Origin: Vermamoeba vermiformis
Lineage: Eukaryota; Tubulinea; Echinamoebida
Assembly (NCBI GenBank): GCA_045837725.1
Contig: JBEWZL010000011.1
Span: 1-64,000 of the forward strand
Reading direction: 5' to 3'
DNA length: 64,000 nucleotides
In this document: piece after piece, positions 35,405 through 47,800 of the stretch
Layout: every line of letters starts with the position of its first letter
Position numbering within the stretch: position 1 is the stretch's first letter
The notes under the pieces: generated by a model
Databases searched by the model: none
What the model was told of the DNA's origin: nothing
Seen by the model: only the letters and a program-made list of their open reading frames with translations
Position numbers and translations under genes: made by a program

Positions 35405-36427
35405 TTAAGATCCTCTCCAAGAATCCGGCAAGATCTCAATCTACAAGTTAGAAGTTAAATTGTATTCTTATATATTTATCAGTTATATAGTTAATTACCC
35501 AATAGCCATCAGGGTCAGCTACGAAAGCAATGCCTTTCATTTTGCCTCCATCCGGTCGTTTCAGAATGTTGACACCAGCAGCTTCAAGACGAGCAACAGC
35601 AGCATCGACATTAGGCACTATAACCGCTATATGACCAAAGCCTCGAGGTTCGGTGTTGCCTGTGTGATAACCAGCGAAATTGGGATCGGATTCGGTGCCC
35701 CAGTTGCTAAAAAACAGATATTAACCAAAATAGCTCCGTATAATATTAAATATGTATTTAAGTATATTATAGTTTAAATCGACTCATTTAATGAGAAATG
35801 AAAAAAAAGTGGATGTGATCGGTACCAAAAAGATCCGCGTAAATGCTTAATTTGAAGTAACTATATGCTTTAATTAATACTAGTATGATATATTAAAGGT
35901 ACTTACTGAGTAATTTCGATGCAGTGAGTGCGCAAGCCAAATACATAAGCGAGTTGATCCTCTTGCGAATTAAAAATGGGAACTTTCTCGCCAGGCTGTA
36001 AATAACCAAAGAAATATAAGCTGAATTTGCCCCAATCGAAGTCTATCATATAATACGGATTAATATACTGCTAAAATTGTCCAAAATTTTCAAAAATATC
36101 GCGCGATCCCAAATTAATTTTAATTACAACTAAAAATTCAGATATTCAAATAATGCAAGGTCTATTTAAATTATAAAAATTATAGAAAGGTGTCGGTATT
36201 CAAATATTAATCAAATTTGGACCAAAAATAATTCTGATCAAGCAAAATTTTCTGGTGGATGCTCGTAATGTTTGTTATAATTATATGCAATAATATTTAC
36301 CCAACTTCATGAGCATAGACATGCCCAACAAATCGACGTAGAAGTGTTTAGTCTTCTCGGGATCTTTGGCGCGCATCATAGTATGATGCAATCTCCAGCC
36401 AGCAGTCGGTGAATTCGCGTCAGTCAT
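35405..36427 (-). CDS. GLO1: Lactoylglutathione lyase (glyoxalase I)
   Basis: Four exons: 36427-36301, 36042-35907, 35706-35499 and 35440-35405, about 168 aa. It reads [25 protein letters not shown] at the start, FSLYFFGYL, then [56 protein letters not shown]. These are the hallmark segments of glyoxalase I. The metal ligands expected in this family are visible: the early His, the Glu of THNWGTE, the His of GFGHI and the Glu of WIEIL. The enzyme turns the hemithioacetal of methylglyoxal and glutathione into S-lactoylglutathione, a cytosolic detoxification step. Length is typical. The third intron (35441-35498) restores the essential WIEI end. The first intron (258 nt) is long for this genome. 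Confidence 0.95.
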
Positions 36428-36790
36428 ATTTATGTACTAGTAGTGTTGATGTGTTGCAAAATAATAAATTAAAAAAGGCGAAAATGCTTGGTCACGAGTT
36501 TTTTGTTTTCGTTCCTCCTCTGAAGTCCCACGAGACGTTCTAAAGGACTGCCACAGTCAAGTCTAACGGCATAAAATATAGGAATACAAATTCAGACCGG
36601 TTGGAAGCGCGGATCCCATTGATTGAGACATTCGGATTACAACGGAGTACAAAAAACCTCATTCAAGGCATAATTGTCCTTTATTTTACTATGAATTGTC
36701 CTAAGTAAGCAGACTATTATAAAATTCAATGACTAGCCATTCATTGAACGAATAGGAATCTCAGAGCAATGTATCTCGGCCCCACAACCG
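36428..36790. other. Intergenic region between glyoxalase I and patatin A
   Basis: Holds the glyoxalase upstream region and the patatin A 3' UTR. No coding sequence or repeat recognised. Confidence 0.5.
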
Positions 36791-39481
36791 TTACTTTTTG
36801 AATAAATTGTTCAAAAAGAATGAAACGAAATGATTTCCAGCGTATTTGAGTGACTTGCTCATCGCCGTAGCAATAGCTTGATAGCGCTGAATGTTGTATT
36901 CTTTGGCTGGATTGATCTGCGTCACGCCGAGCAATGAGAATCGTTCCGAGCAATATCGGAGAATACTGTACGCTGATAACGTGTAGCCTGCCATTTCGAG
37001 CACATCGATTTCCTAAAAAGGAAATAAAGTGTCAAATTAAAGTGTCAAACTTTCAACTCTTAGTTTTCTTCGCTGATTAATTATAAACTATTGTTCTATT
37101 GTTATCTATTGTTAGTGTTGTAGAAAAGGGTCTTACATCTTCAGACAGGCAATCCAGATCTGTTCTGAATCCGGTCAGTTTTGTCAAGTCGTCGTGAATA
37201 GCCTTCAATTTGTCGAGATTGAAGAGCGGAGATAAATCTGGGAATCCCGGAGTATTGTTGCGCAAGAAATCAGCGAGACTTTGGAAATGTTCTGAGCTCG
37301 AATCGGTCGCTTGGCGTACTTCAGACATGGTCATAGATTTGACATCCGGCTTTGAATTTTTAGCCTTCAAAATCATGTCTGTAGGTGTCTGTTCGTGCTT
37401 AATAAGGTCGTAGTAGATAGCGTAGTAATAGTCCCAAATGTCATCGAGGCCCCAAAGCGCTCCGTCCATCATTTCAAGCGCGACTTTTTTCTTCAAGATC
37501 TGCTTTCTCAATCTAACAATTCCATAATGAGTATTGATTTATAATAAATATAATATCGGTAAGTACTACCTTACAGCTTGACTGTTCAACAAATCGTTAT
37601 CGCGCAGAGCGCTGAAAATTGTGCTCGAACTTGGTTTTTGGACTTCAGGCACAGGAGCGCCCTTCAGTATAATTAGACTATAAATGTAGATATTATGGTA
37701 CTTACAGCATCGCTAACCATGATCATCATGTGCGGCAACTTCTTGTAATACTGCATACCGTTGAACGGATCCATGCCAATGTTGTCGTAAATAGCGCCGT
37801 CAGCAATATAAGCGACTAAATCTTCGTTGTACGCTGATTTGTACGGAATTTCAAGAGGTGAGAAGAAAATAGGAAAACCTGATGATGCAGCGAGTGCTTG
37901 GGACAATTTGATCTTTGTCGCTAGCTCTCTTGCTTGGGCCTAACCGCAGTTAGTAATTACCAAATATAGTAATAACGATATGATACGTACTAAGGGTACC
38001 GAGTAGCTTTGAGGCACATCATCGTTGACCATAACTTCTTCCTTAGTATCGTACAAAGGTCCCACAGTTCGTTGGGTGAAGTAGAACGGCAAGCCGGTTC
38101 TAACGTCAGTGCCGCAGAACACGAACAACGGATTGATCTTTGCAGGTCCAAATCCTTTCAAGGGACCTTCGAGCAATGGTTGCTGCGACTTTTTCTGGCG
38201 CCACAAGTCCAATTGAGCTTCATAATGGACTTTTCCTTCGCCCGCATCCGGCATTCTAAACTCGGGATCCACAAGTGCCTACCAAGAATGTTAGTTGGTC
38301 GTAAGTACTGGTGATTATAGTTAACGTACCTTAGATAAAGGTAAGCTGAATTTGCCTTCCAAAGAAGGAAAGTCGTAGTCAGGATAATTTTGCTTTTTCC
38401 AAGCGATGAACTCGGGCATCTTTCTGACTAATTTTTTGCCTTCACGTTCTGCAGTTTCGTATTGCTCGGACAAATACTTTGACGAGCTCTGTTTGTGAAC
38501 AATTCTGTCCCATATCTTTTTGCGGATTGAAATTGCTGTTTGCACGGCAAAGTTGTATTTGAGGAACTTGCGCAAGGGTTCCAAAACAAGAAATCTCAAT
38601 GACTCTGGTGAAAAATTGCAATAGCACAAGTCTTCCCAAGCTACGGCGACAAAGCCTATTGAATGATTGCGTATTAGCCAATAAATCTCGCTGGGATCTT
38701 GTCTGTGACACGTGTCACATCCAGATCTGAACTGTTTATCTTACCAAGTGCAAGACTGCCACCGGATACGGCAGAAAAAGTATCAATAAACCTTAATAAA
38801 CCAACTTCTAGCTATACGTAAAATATTATTAATTTAGTAAGTGACAGATCAGAAGCGGAAAAACTTTCAGATTCAATTCAAACTCACGAGTCTCTGGAAG
38901 GCGCCCAAGTGAAATCCAGCTGCTCTGGAACCTCCTCCAGAGAATGAGACGCCCATTAAGAAGTCAATTTCATCGTCAAGTCCTAATTGTTTCGGATTAG
39001 TTCCGCAGAGCACAGAATCTTCGAAAAATAATTCTTATTCTTGGAAAGAATACTAACTTAGCTGAGTATCTACATAAAGTACGAGGTCTTTGGTATTCCA
39101 GAACTCGTCTGAATAATTTGGCGCGTAAATATTAACTGCCCAAACCTCGGATGCCCTGTTCTTATTGAAAACTCTAAATTTTCTGGGTAAAGGCTCTTCT
39201 TTGCCATTTTTCCAAATTAATCCTAAATAAAAACATCAATATTGTAATTAAAGAACAATTATTAATTATTTTTGTTTTTTAGATCGAAGTTCCTTACCCG
39301 TTGCCTTCGGATAGACCTCCCAAACATCGCTTAAACGAATGAAATAATGATTTTCCTCCTCGTCCCTGATTTATTTAATATTAAACGCTCAGCAAGAAAA
39401 TAGAAAAACTTACCATCGCAAAGGAAGCAAGTGGCCTTCATCGTCACCATATTTAACACGAACTTGATTTAATCGTTCCAT
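36791..39481 (-). CDS. Patatin-like phospholipase A (tandem copy 1)
   Basis: About eleven exons from MERLNQVRVKYGDDEG at 39481 to stop 36793-36791, about 690 aa. After an N-terminal segment of about 100 residues comes the patatin oxyanion loop, VSFSGGGSRAAGFHLGAFQ. The nucleophile Ser lies in AVSGGS (about 38765), and the dyad Asp in IADGAIYDNIG (about 37800). TQRTVGPLYD and KLPHMMIMVSDA are shared with the next gene. Patatins are Ser-Asp acyl hydrolases of phospholipids or galactolipids. The C-terminal 200 residues are helical and not recognised, and no transmembrane segment is clear. The first residue of the GxSxG motif is Ala here but Gly in the neighbour. Head-to-tail duplication with 39646-42361 is evident. 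Confidence 0.85.
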
Positions 39482-39630
39482 TGTGCTGACTTTGCTTTAA
39501 AATAATTCTTAAACAAAAAATGCGACACGCGAAAAAAATGGCACTGGAATCACACTTCACAAAGTCAGATCTCCGAGAATCCTTTATTTGAAGCTAGTCT
39601 CGGTGCACCGAACAAAAGTATTGCTTGTAT

Positions 39631-39650
39631 AATAAGGCTATAGCCTTATT
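39631..39650. repeat. Perfect 20-bp palindrome over the patatin B stop codon
   Basis: AATAAGGCTATAGCCTTATT overlaps the stop codon (39646-39648, minus). A transcript hairpin at the end of the coding region is possible. The central GGCTATAGCC resembles the GGCTTATAAGCC palindrome at 27827-27838. Confidence 0.8.
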
Positions 39651-42361
39651 TCTTTGCGGCATTAGGCTTAGCTTCGACTTTTTCGACTTTCTTTTCGGTT
39701 TTGGATTCGGTACTTGCGGCTTGAGCAGCAGCCTTGCCAAGGCTTTCAGTATCGAATATAGGCTTCATTAGATCAGGATTAGCCACGTGCCTATCTTTCT
39801 TACGGAACGGCAAGTTATTCAAGAAGAATGAGACGAGAATATTGTCGCTGTGTTTGAGCGCATCCGTCTTTAGAGCCAAATCTATTGCGTGTTCATATCG
39901 CTCAATAGCAAATCTCTTCGCAGGGTCTACTTTCTTTACGCCTTTGAATCGATCGGAAGAGTAGCGCAGAATGCTGTAAGCGGACAAAGTGTAGCCGACC
40001 ATTTCCAAGATCTCAGTTTCCTAAAAAGGAAAGAACGGCGTCAGTCCTATTATCTCCTACCAGCTTATAAGGATATTATATATGAATTAAATAGTTGCTT
40101 AGTTAAGGTTACCTCGTCGGAGAGTGCATCCAGATCGGTTCTGAAAGAAGTAATTTGAGCGAGGCCTTTATGGAACGACTCCAAGTTCTTAATGTCGAAG
40201 AGACCTGCCAAATTAGGAAATCCTTCCGGCATCGGTTTCTTCAAGAAGTCACTCAAGCTATCAAAATGTTCGTCGCTCAATGCTGATTGTTTGAACTCTT
40301 GTGCTGATGACGGCGAATGTATTTTAGTGTCGCTATTATTAGTATTATTCTTTTTGGTTCGACTTTCTACGTCATAATAAATTGCGTAGTAATAGTCCCA
40401 AATATCTTCGAGACTCCAAATCGCTCCGTCCATCAATTCCAAAGCAATTTTTTTCTTCAATTGTTTCTTGCGCAATCTAAAATAACATTAGGACTATATC
40501 AATATATACTATTAAATATTGTATACCTGACAGTCTGATCAATCAACAAGCCAATATCACGTTGCAAGACCGCAATAATGTCAGTCGTGCTCGGTTTTTC
40601 CACATCAACGACAGGTGATCCCTACATAATATAAATATATAATTACTATATGTCATATTATAATGATGCTATGAGTCACTTACTGCATCGCTAACCATGA
40701 TCATCATGTGCGGTAACTTTTTGTACCGGTTGAATCCGTCGAATGGATCTGTGCCGATATTATCGTAAATTCCTCCATCAGCTACATAAGCCATCTGCTC
40801 GCCGTCTAGATCGCTCTTGTACTTGAGTTCGAGTGGTGCAAAGATGACAGGGAACGCTGATGATGCTGCAAGTGCTTGGGACAACTTGACTTCTTTTACG
40901 AGTCTGTTTGACTCCTCCTATAATAATTTATATTAGACGATGCTAATAGTGATTATTATATCGTACTAATGGTAGTTTAAAGCGATGGTAGACTCGTTCT
41001 TGTTTTTCTTCGTGTTCGTCGTACAACGGGCCAACTGTTCGTTGTGTGAAATAGAACGGACGACCAGTGCGCACGTCCATGCCACAAAACACGAAAAATG
41101 GATTGAGATCGCTAGCTTTCGCTTGATTTCTCGTGTGATCTGCTTCATACACGGTGTATTTTTCATTGGCTCGTCGCATGCGAACTCCCGGATCCACCAA
41201 CGCCTAAAATAAAACATTAATATAATATATCAATTAGTATTGTAGGTCCTTACCTCGGTTAAAGGCTTGCCAAACATGCCGTTCAGTGAAGGGAAATCGT
41301 AATCAGGGTACTTCGCGTTTTTCCATTCTTGAAACAAAGGCATCTTTTTGACGTATTCTTTCGCTTCAATTTCTCCGCGCTCATATCGTGCAGCTAATCT
41401 ATCAGCTCGTTTTTTCTTGTTGATTACTTTCTCCCATAACTCGTGCAGTGAGAAAAGTGTCTTGGCAGCGAAATTATTTTTCAAAAATTGCCTCAGCGGT
41501 TCAATGACGAGGTATAATAAAGCTTTGCTATCAAAATCGCAGTACGCTAAATCTTCCCACGCCACAGCGAGAAAAGCTGTTCATGAAAATTAATGCAAGT
41601 CAAAAGAAATGTTTGACACGTGTCATCGTTCATTTAATTCGCTTACCTAGTGCCAGACTTCCGCCTGATACTCCAGTAAAAGTATCAATATATCTAAGGA
41701 AGCCAACTTCGTTCTGTTATTTTTAGTTTGGTTAGATCTGCAGCGGAATAACTTGAGATTGATTCAATATGCTTACTAGACGTTGAAAAGCGCCAATATG
41801 GAATGCAGCGGCTCTTGCGCCTCCTCCAGAAAAGGATATTCCCATCAAAAAGTCGATTTCGCCTTCCAGTCCTTTTAGATTCGGATTAGTTCCGCGCCAA
41901 AATCTTTAATCGAACAATTAACTGTATAAATGGCTTACTCAATGTTGTATCTATATCCAACACCTTATTCTGAGTCCAGAATTTCAAATCTTTTCGATCT
42001 GGCGCGTAGATGTTAACTGCCCAAGCTTCTGAGCTTCTGTTTTCATTTAATCTTATAAATTCGCGTGGTAACGCAATAATTTTATCTTTCCCATCTGCAT
42101 CTTTTTGTTTATACACCAATCCTGTATTTAAAATTAAATTACTTCTGAAAGTTAAAAATATCTTAAATTACCCGTTGCTTTAGCATAGAATTCCCAAACA
42201 TCATTCAAACGAACGAAATAAATGCCATCAGATCTATACAATATTGTCCCAATTAATGATTTGTGGAAAGAAAGATCTTGATCTTACCTTCGCAACGGAA
42301 CCTCGTAGACCTTGCCATCAGGAGATCTAATTTTAACTATTCCAGGTGGATTAACTTCCAT
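39646..42361 (-). CDS. Patatin-like phospholipase B (tandem copy 2)
   Basis: Same exon plan as its neighbour, from MEVNPPGIVKIRSPDGK at 42361 to stop 39648-39646, about 680 aa. Motifs: oxyanion loop ISFSGGGARAAAFHIGAFQ, nucleophile in TGVSGGS (about 41668), and Asp in VADGGIYDNIGTDPF (about 40780). The catalytic dyad is complete. The C-terminal extension ends in a Lys/Glu/Ala-rich tail (TEKKVEKVEAKPNAAKK) that copy 1 lacks. Both copies share KLPHMMIMVSDA, LDALSDE or LDCLSED, and GYTLSAYSILRY, so they arose by duplication before diverging substantially. The tail could direct location or bind a partner; this is inference. Confidence 0.85.
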
Positions 42362-42767
42362 CTTGCACTTTTAATAGCTGATTACAACCTTTGTTGCCAT
42401 CGATTTTAACTTCGAGTAATCAACCACAATACTACCACTAATATTCCATATTTTTGTAATATTTATCGTTGTTGTTCTTCAACGTCAAGATTCGAGAATC
42501 GAAGACTCGAGATCAAAAAAATTGATTGATCAGCGGCGATCGACAACAGAAAGCTCAGTGCGCACGATAATATTACAACTAGCGATAATAATCGTCGTGT
42601 TGCATTTGCCACGTAATGTCGCTACACGATCTCCGTCCTGCACTTTTGTTCTTCGATCGCGATTGGGACGAAATTCGGGACTAAAGGTTCGATCTACAAC
42701 ATTGTTGTTTTTCGTTCGTCGGCCCTGGTCAAATTTTTGTCTCGTTCAATAGCAACGCAATAGAAGA
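42362..42767. other. Intergenic region between divergent patatin B and AGMO genes
   Basis: About 400 bp between divergent starts, so both promoters should lie here. No specific motif recognised. Confidence 0.5.
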
Positions 42768-44582
42768 ATGAAATACTCAACTGAAGAGGTTAAAAAAGTG
42801 GACTTGATCGGTCCAACCATTCCATTTATGTTTCTCCTAATGTTCGTCGAAATTATCGTTGGATGGCTCATGAAGAAGAATAATTACCGATTTAATGATT
42901 CGTTCAACAGGTAATTGCGGTTATAATTGCGTAGAACGGAACTACGAAATTGTAAAAGTTCAAAAAATGCCTGAACGAATCCGAGCCGAAAATCCCTTTA
43001 TGTATATACCCAAAATTGCTCTACTATTCCGTACATAGTATAATGTATACTAATGATTTGGGGTTGTTTTGACTTTCGGCCCGATCTGCCGGATTCGAGT
43101 TTTAACAATTTCAAAGCGTTCCCAATCGTGAGTTATACCGACATTTAACGTTCTTTGTTGCAGTCTTGCGATGGGAGCCTTCGATAGAGTGATTGAAGTG
43201 TTTACAAGAGGATTTGAAGTTTGGATCTATGTTTCCGTTTACAATCACTTTGCAATCTTTGATTTACCAACGGATTCGTTATGGACTTGGCTTTTGGCTC
43301 TACTTACTGTCGACTTTCTATATTATTGTAAGTAACTATGATAAAGGCAAATGTATAACCAAGAAGCAGGGTTCCATCGAATGGGGCACGAAGTAAACAT
43401 TTTGTGGGCCACGCACGAGGTAAGATTTCCTAATTTGGCAATTACGACCAATTACTAACCCTCTTTCTCAGTCTCATCATTCTTCTGAAGAATTCGTAAG
43501 CAACCAAAAAATACAAATTCTTTTGTTTGTATCTAAACTCCACCATCCTTTTTAGAATATAACCACTGCGTTGCGTCAAAATGCATTCCAGACGTTGTTT
43601 GGCTGGGCTTTCTACCTTCCTGCAGCTCTATTTATTCCTCCAACAGTTCATTTTGCAAACAAGTTAGTTTGTCCAATATTTCGAGTGACTACAGTTTATT
43701 TAATTGTGTTTTTAGGCAAATTATGCTTTTGTATCAGATTTGGATACATACAGTAAGTTACAAATGCAAAGAACACAGCAATTAGGACACAAATTTGATG
43801 CTAATTTTCAGGAATTAATCGATAAAATGGGACCTCTGGAATACCTCTTCAATACTCCTTCTCATCACCGTGTACATCATGGTCGAAACAGGATTTACAT
43901 TGATAAGAATTATGCTGGGTATGAATCTGATCCCTTTTCACCAAATGTCAACTTACACTTTACTTAGGGTCTTTATCATCTGGGACAAGATGTTTGGTAC
44001 ATTTGAAAAGGAGAAGGAAAAAGCAATCTATGGCATTAGCACGCCACTACAAAGTTGGGACTTAGTTGCTGGACAATTTCGACTATGGAGCAAAATTTTG
44101 ACAGGTGTCAAATCAACACCAGGTTTCAGTAACAAAATGAAAGTAATGTTTTACGGCCCAAGCTGGCAACCTGGAAAACAGAGACTCGGCGATATAAAGG
44201 ACATTCCTGAGCCAAATCCAAATGAACCCAAGTAAGGCTCCAGATTCAATGGCTCTTTCAGGTTGTTACTTAACTTGGTTTATATTCGAATAGGTACGAT
44301 GTAAAACTATCACTTGCATCAAACATTTATGTGTTGGTGAATGCATTGCTGACATTGTGGGGTTTATTGACACTCGTGGAACAACAGACACTAATACCAC
44401 TGTCGATACAAGTTATGATTGCTGTATGGATATTGTTCTCGTTATCAAGCTTTGGATACTTAATGGATCGTAAGCCTTATGCTTTCAAAGTGGAATTGAT
44501 AAGAATTATAATGACTGGTATGATAACGAATTTTCAAACAGATCCAACAAAACAACAATCTAACTCTTCAAATTTAAATTAG
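42768..44582 (+). CDS. AGMO: Alkylglycerol monooxygenase (fatty acid hydroxylase superfamily)
   Basis: About nine exons (42768-42910, 43164-43327, 43370-43419, 43472-43495 and further), ending TAG 44580-44582, about 440 aa. The protein begins with a membrane helix ([16 protein letters not shown]). It then shows the di-iron His boxes: HRMGHE, HHSSEEFN and HHRVHHGRN. Between them lie [18 protein letters not shown] and IWIHT, and after them DKNYAG and WDKMFGTFE, all typical of AGMO (TMEM195). The C-terminal part has three more hydrophobic helices. AGMO cleaves the ether bond of alkylglycerols using tetrahydrobiopterin and oxygen in the ER. The short exons (24 and 50 nt) carry essential His residues, so the splicing is firmly supported. 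Confidence 0.93.
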
Positions 44583-44809
44583 GAGCACTCTTATTGTATA
44601 GTAAAGTACTTACAATATAAGCACTTGAAATGGACGAATTAACATGAACCAAAAATAAATTTGATAAAAATGTCTTTAAGCGCATTCGCCAGTACGTCTT
44701 AATTATAGTTAAATAAATAATTTATTTACTTCGATAATAAGTTATTAAATATACGTAAGGTTAAGTTTACAAAAATTTGTTCTAGTCAATAATAACGATC
44801 CAGATCCGC

Positions 44810-47800
44810 TTAGTACTCGAACAAGCAACCAGGCAAGATCTTCATCATATCAGACACTACTGAAATATTCTTGCACTTGTTAACGTCAACGAATTGCAAT
44901 TGAGGACATTTCTTGGCGAGTTCCAAAGCAGCCGCATCCGTCACTAAAAATAATAATCAGAGTCAGATCTAGCTCCATAAGTGTCATAATATAATCATAC
45001 CGAAAGGATTCTCTCTGATGCTCAATATCATAAGATTAGGACAGAAGTTTCCGAGCGAGTTGAGTGACAGATCTGTGACTTCTTTGCAACCAGACAACAC
45101 CAAGCTAACGAGACGAATGTTTCGCTTAGATGCCAAGATTTGTACAGTACGATCAGAGACCATGCATCCTATTAACCGAAAAAAAAAAAGGTTAGATCCG
45201 CCGTCACAATTTTTTCGATGGAGATCCGGATCTTACCTGAGAAGTTGACGCGGTTGAGCTGTTTGCAACCATCAACGACGGCATCTAAGCTCTGATGAGT
45301 GATCTGTTCGCAGCCTTCAAGACGCAACTCTTCCAATACTTTGCAGTTGGCGATCTGTTTGACACCTTTGTCGGTGATCGCACTGGCATAAGACAAGTCG
45401 AGAATTCTCAACGAGAATGCACAGCTAATGGCTAAGTCTTCCAAGCCCGTGTCAGTCAACTTGCTCGCAGCTCGGAACAGATCCAAAATTTCGATCGTGG
45501 ATCTGGCCTTGGGCAACTGAATCATCAAGTTGGTGGAGCTCTCGCGACCCTCAATACCATCGTCATTATCTGCGTTGCGCTTCTTCTCGGCCTTCTTCTT
45601 GATTTGTTCGGTGAAAGTGCCTTCGTTGGCCTTGGCAATCTCTTCCATTTGCTTTTGATACTCGGACCAATCAACAGTTCCGCGGTTAGTGCGGTCCTTT
45701 TTGAAGCCAGCGCGGCCAACAGTGGTAGTGCGCTTCTTTCTAGGAACTAAAAGTACAGTGAGACACGCAGTCTAAATGCAAATACATCGTGGTTGCACGT
45801 ACCAGCTGAAGCTTGACTCAAGAACTCGTCCAATTTACCAGTGACGCGCGATTGAGCCAAAGCACGTTGAGCTAAACAGAACTCCTTTGTGGCCTCGTCG
45901 TCAATGCCTGCACCACCGCTAGCAACGCCCGTGTCGCGCAAACGAACGACGCGAACAGGACTGTAGCGCTCAGCGAGTTGCTTGAAAATAACATTGAACG
46001 AGTGTTGACAGTCCAATTGAAGTGCCTAACAAGACATTAAAATCACGCTGCACGTTGTAAGTTCTATGTGGTACTTACTTGCAAAGACAAGCAGTTCTTC
46101 AACACCATCTCCATCGATTCAGGCTCAAACTCACCACATTCAAGCGCGGACAAGGCTTGAAGATTTTTGTGGAAGTTAGCGAGGGCTTGAAGGGACAAGT
46201 TGCCCAAGGCGTTAGGACAGCCATCCACGTTCAAGACCAACAAATTGAGCTTCTTCAACAACTTCGCGAAGGTCTTGTCCGTGACATTCTTGTTGTTGTT
46301 GAATTGCAATTCACGTAAGTTGACGCAAGCCTTCAACTTCTTGATCTTTTCATCGGCGACATTAGGCCACAAAGCCAATCGTTCAATCATGAAGCCGTGC
46401 TTGGCGATCCAATTGAACAATCTGTCGCTAATGTGATTGTTGCCGGTCAAAATCAACGAGCGCAAAGTCGGAATATTTTGAATGGCTTGACCAACAGAGT
46501 TCTCGCTGATGTTCGGGCAGTTGGACAAAATCAAGTGTCGCAAGTTCGGGCAGTACTTGATAATGTACAACATCGAGCCTTCAAGCGAAGCAGAAGACTA
46601 TGACAAACGTTAATATGGCTTAACTACTAATGAATCTAATTGAACTTACGCCTGACAAGTCGAGCGTGCCAATAACACTCGGGAAGACTTGACACAACTT
46701 CTTGATAGTGAAGGCATTGACGGCATTAGGTGCATTGTGAACGTGCACTGATTGCAAAGGCAAACCGTCCTTGCTCTGGTACTCCGTGTCTTCTTCGAAT
46801 TCAGAAGACAAAGGCAAGGCAGGAACAGTGACGTAGCCAGTGGTCTTTGGAGGACGATACAAAGACGTCAACAACGAGTAGCCCGACGATTTGCTGTCGT
46901 CAAAGATGCTGATAAAGCCTCTAGGCTTGCTCTGCAAAGAGTATTAATACCAAGTTTGACAAGCGTACATCAAATCACTTACAACTGCATGCTTCATGCG
47001 ATGGTGCAAGAACACAGTGAACAACGAGTTCAACAAGGGACTGCAACGCACTGTACGCAACAAACCGGCTAACTTGGGACCTTGCATCTCGAACACGTTC
47101 TCAAACAATCTGATCGGATAACGAGTCATCTTGTCGGCGCCGACCCAACCAGCGCTGTTGCCCTTCAAATTCATGTTCGTGTTGCTTCGATTCAAGTTGG
47201 CGTTTGTGTTGCTGCGAGCCAACAAGTCCTTTGAATCACCAACTAAAAAAGTACATTAGCTTGACGCCAAGAAAGCAATTAATTTGGCTTACCAGGAACA
47301 GTTGTCATTGACTCCTTTAATTGCTGATCAGCGTTGTACTCTTGATTGCCCTTGAAGCAAACAAACTCAACGCTGAACGGGTCTTGGATGCCACTGGCTT
47401 TCTCGTCCAAGATTTGAATGATTTCTGCGTTCGTTAGTAGCTGATTTGGAGTCTTAAGTAGTAACTTACTGATCAAGATGTATTTGCCAGTCTTAGCTGC
47501 GGGTAAGATGACATCCATCTTTTGCTTGGGCAAGCCTTCTGCATCCAAATACTCCTTGTCGTTGTCAGTCTCGAACCAAGCAACAGGTTCATTGCCCTCA
47601 GCAATCTTCGACAGCTTTTTCTTTGAAGCGAGTGCCGCGCGCATTGACAACCAACTCTTCTCGGTCTTGTCGTTGAAGAAGTCAAACTCACGCATGTTGT
47701 TAGGAATGTGATCGAGAACGAAGATCAAGATTTTGCCCTTGTGGTTGAGTGGCAGGCCAGTTTCACTGCATAGAATCATAAGCACAAGGACATCAAGCAG

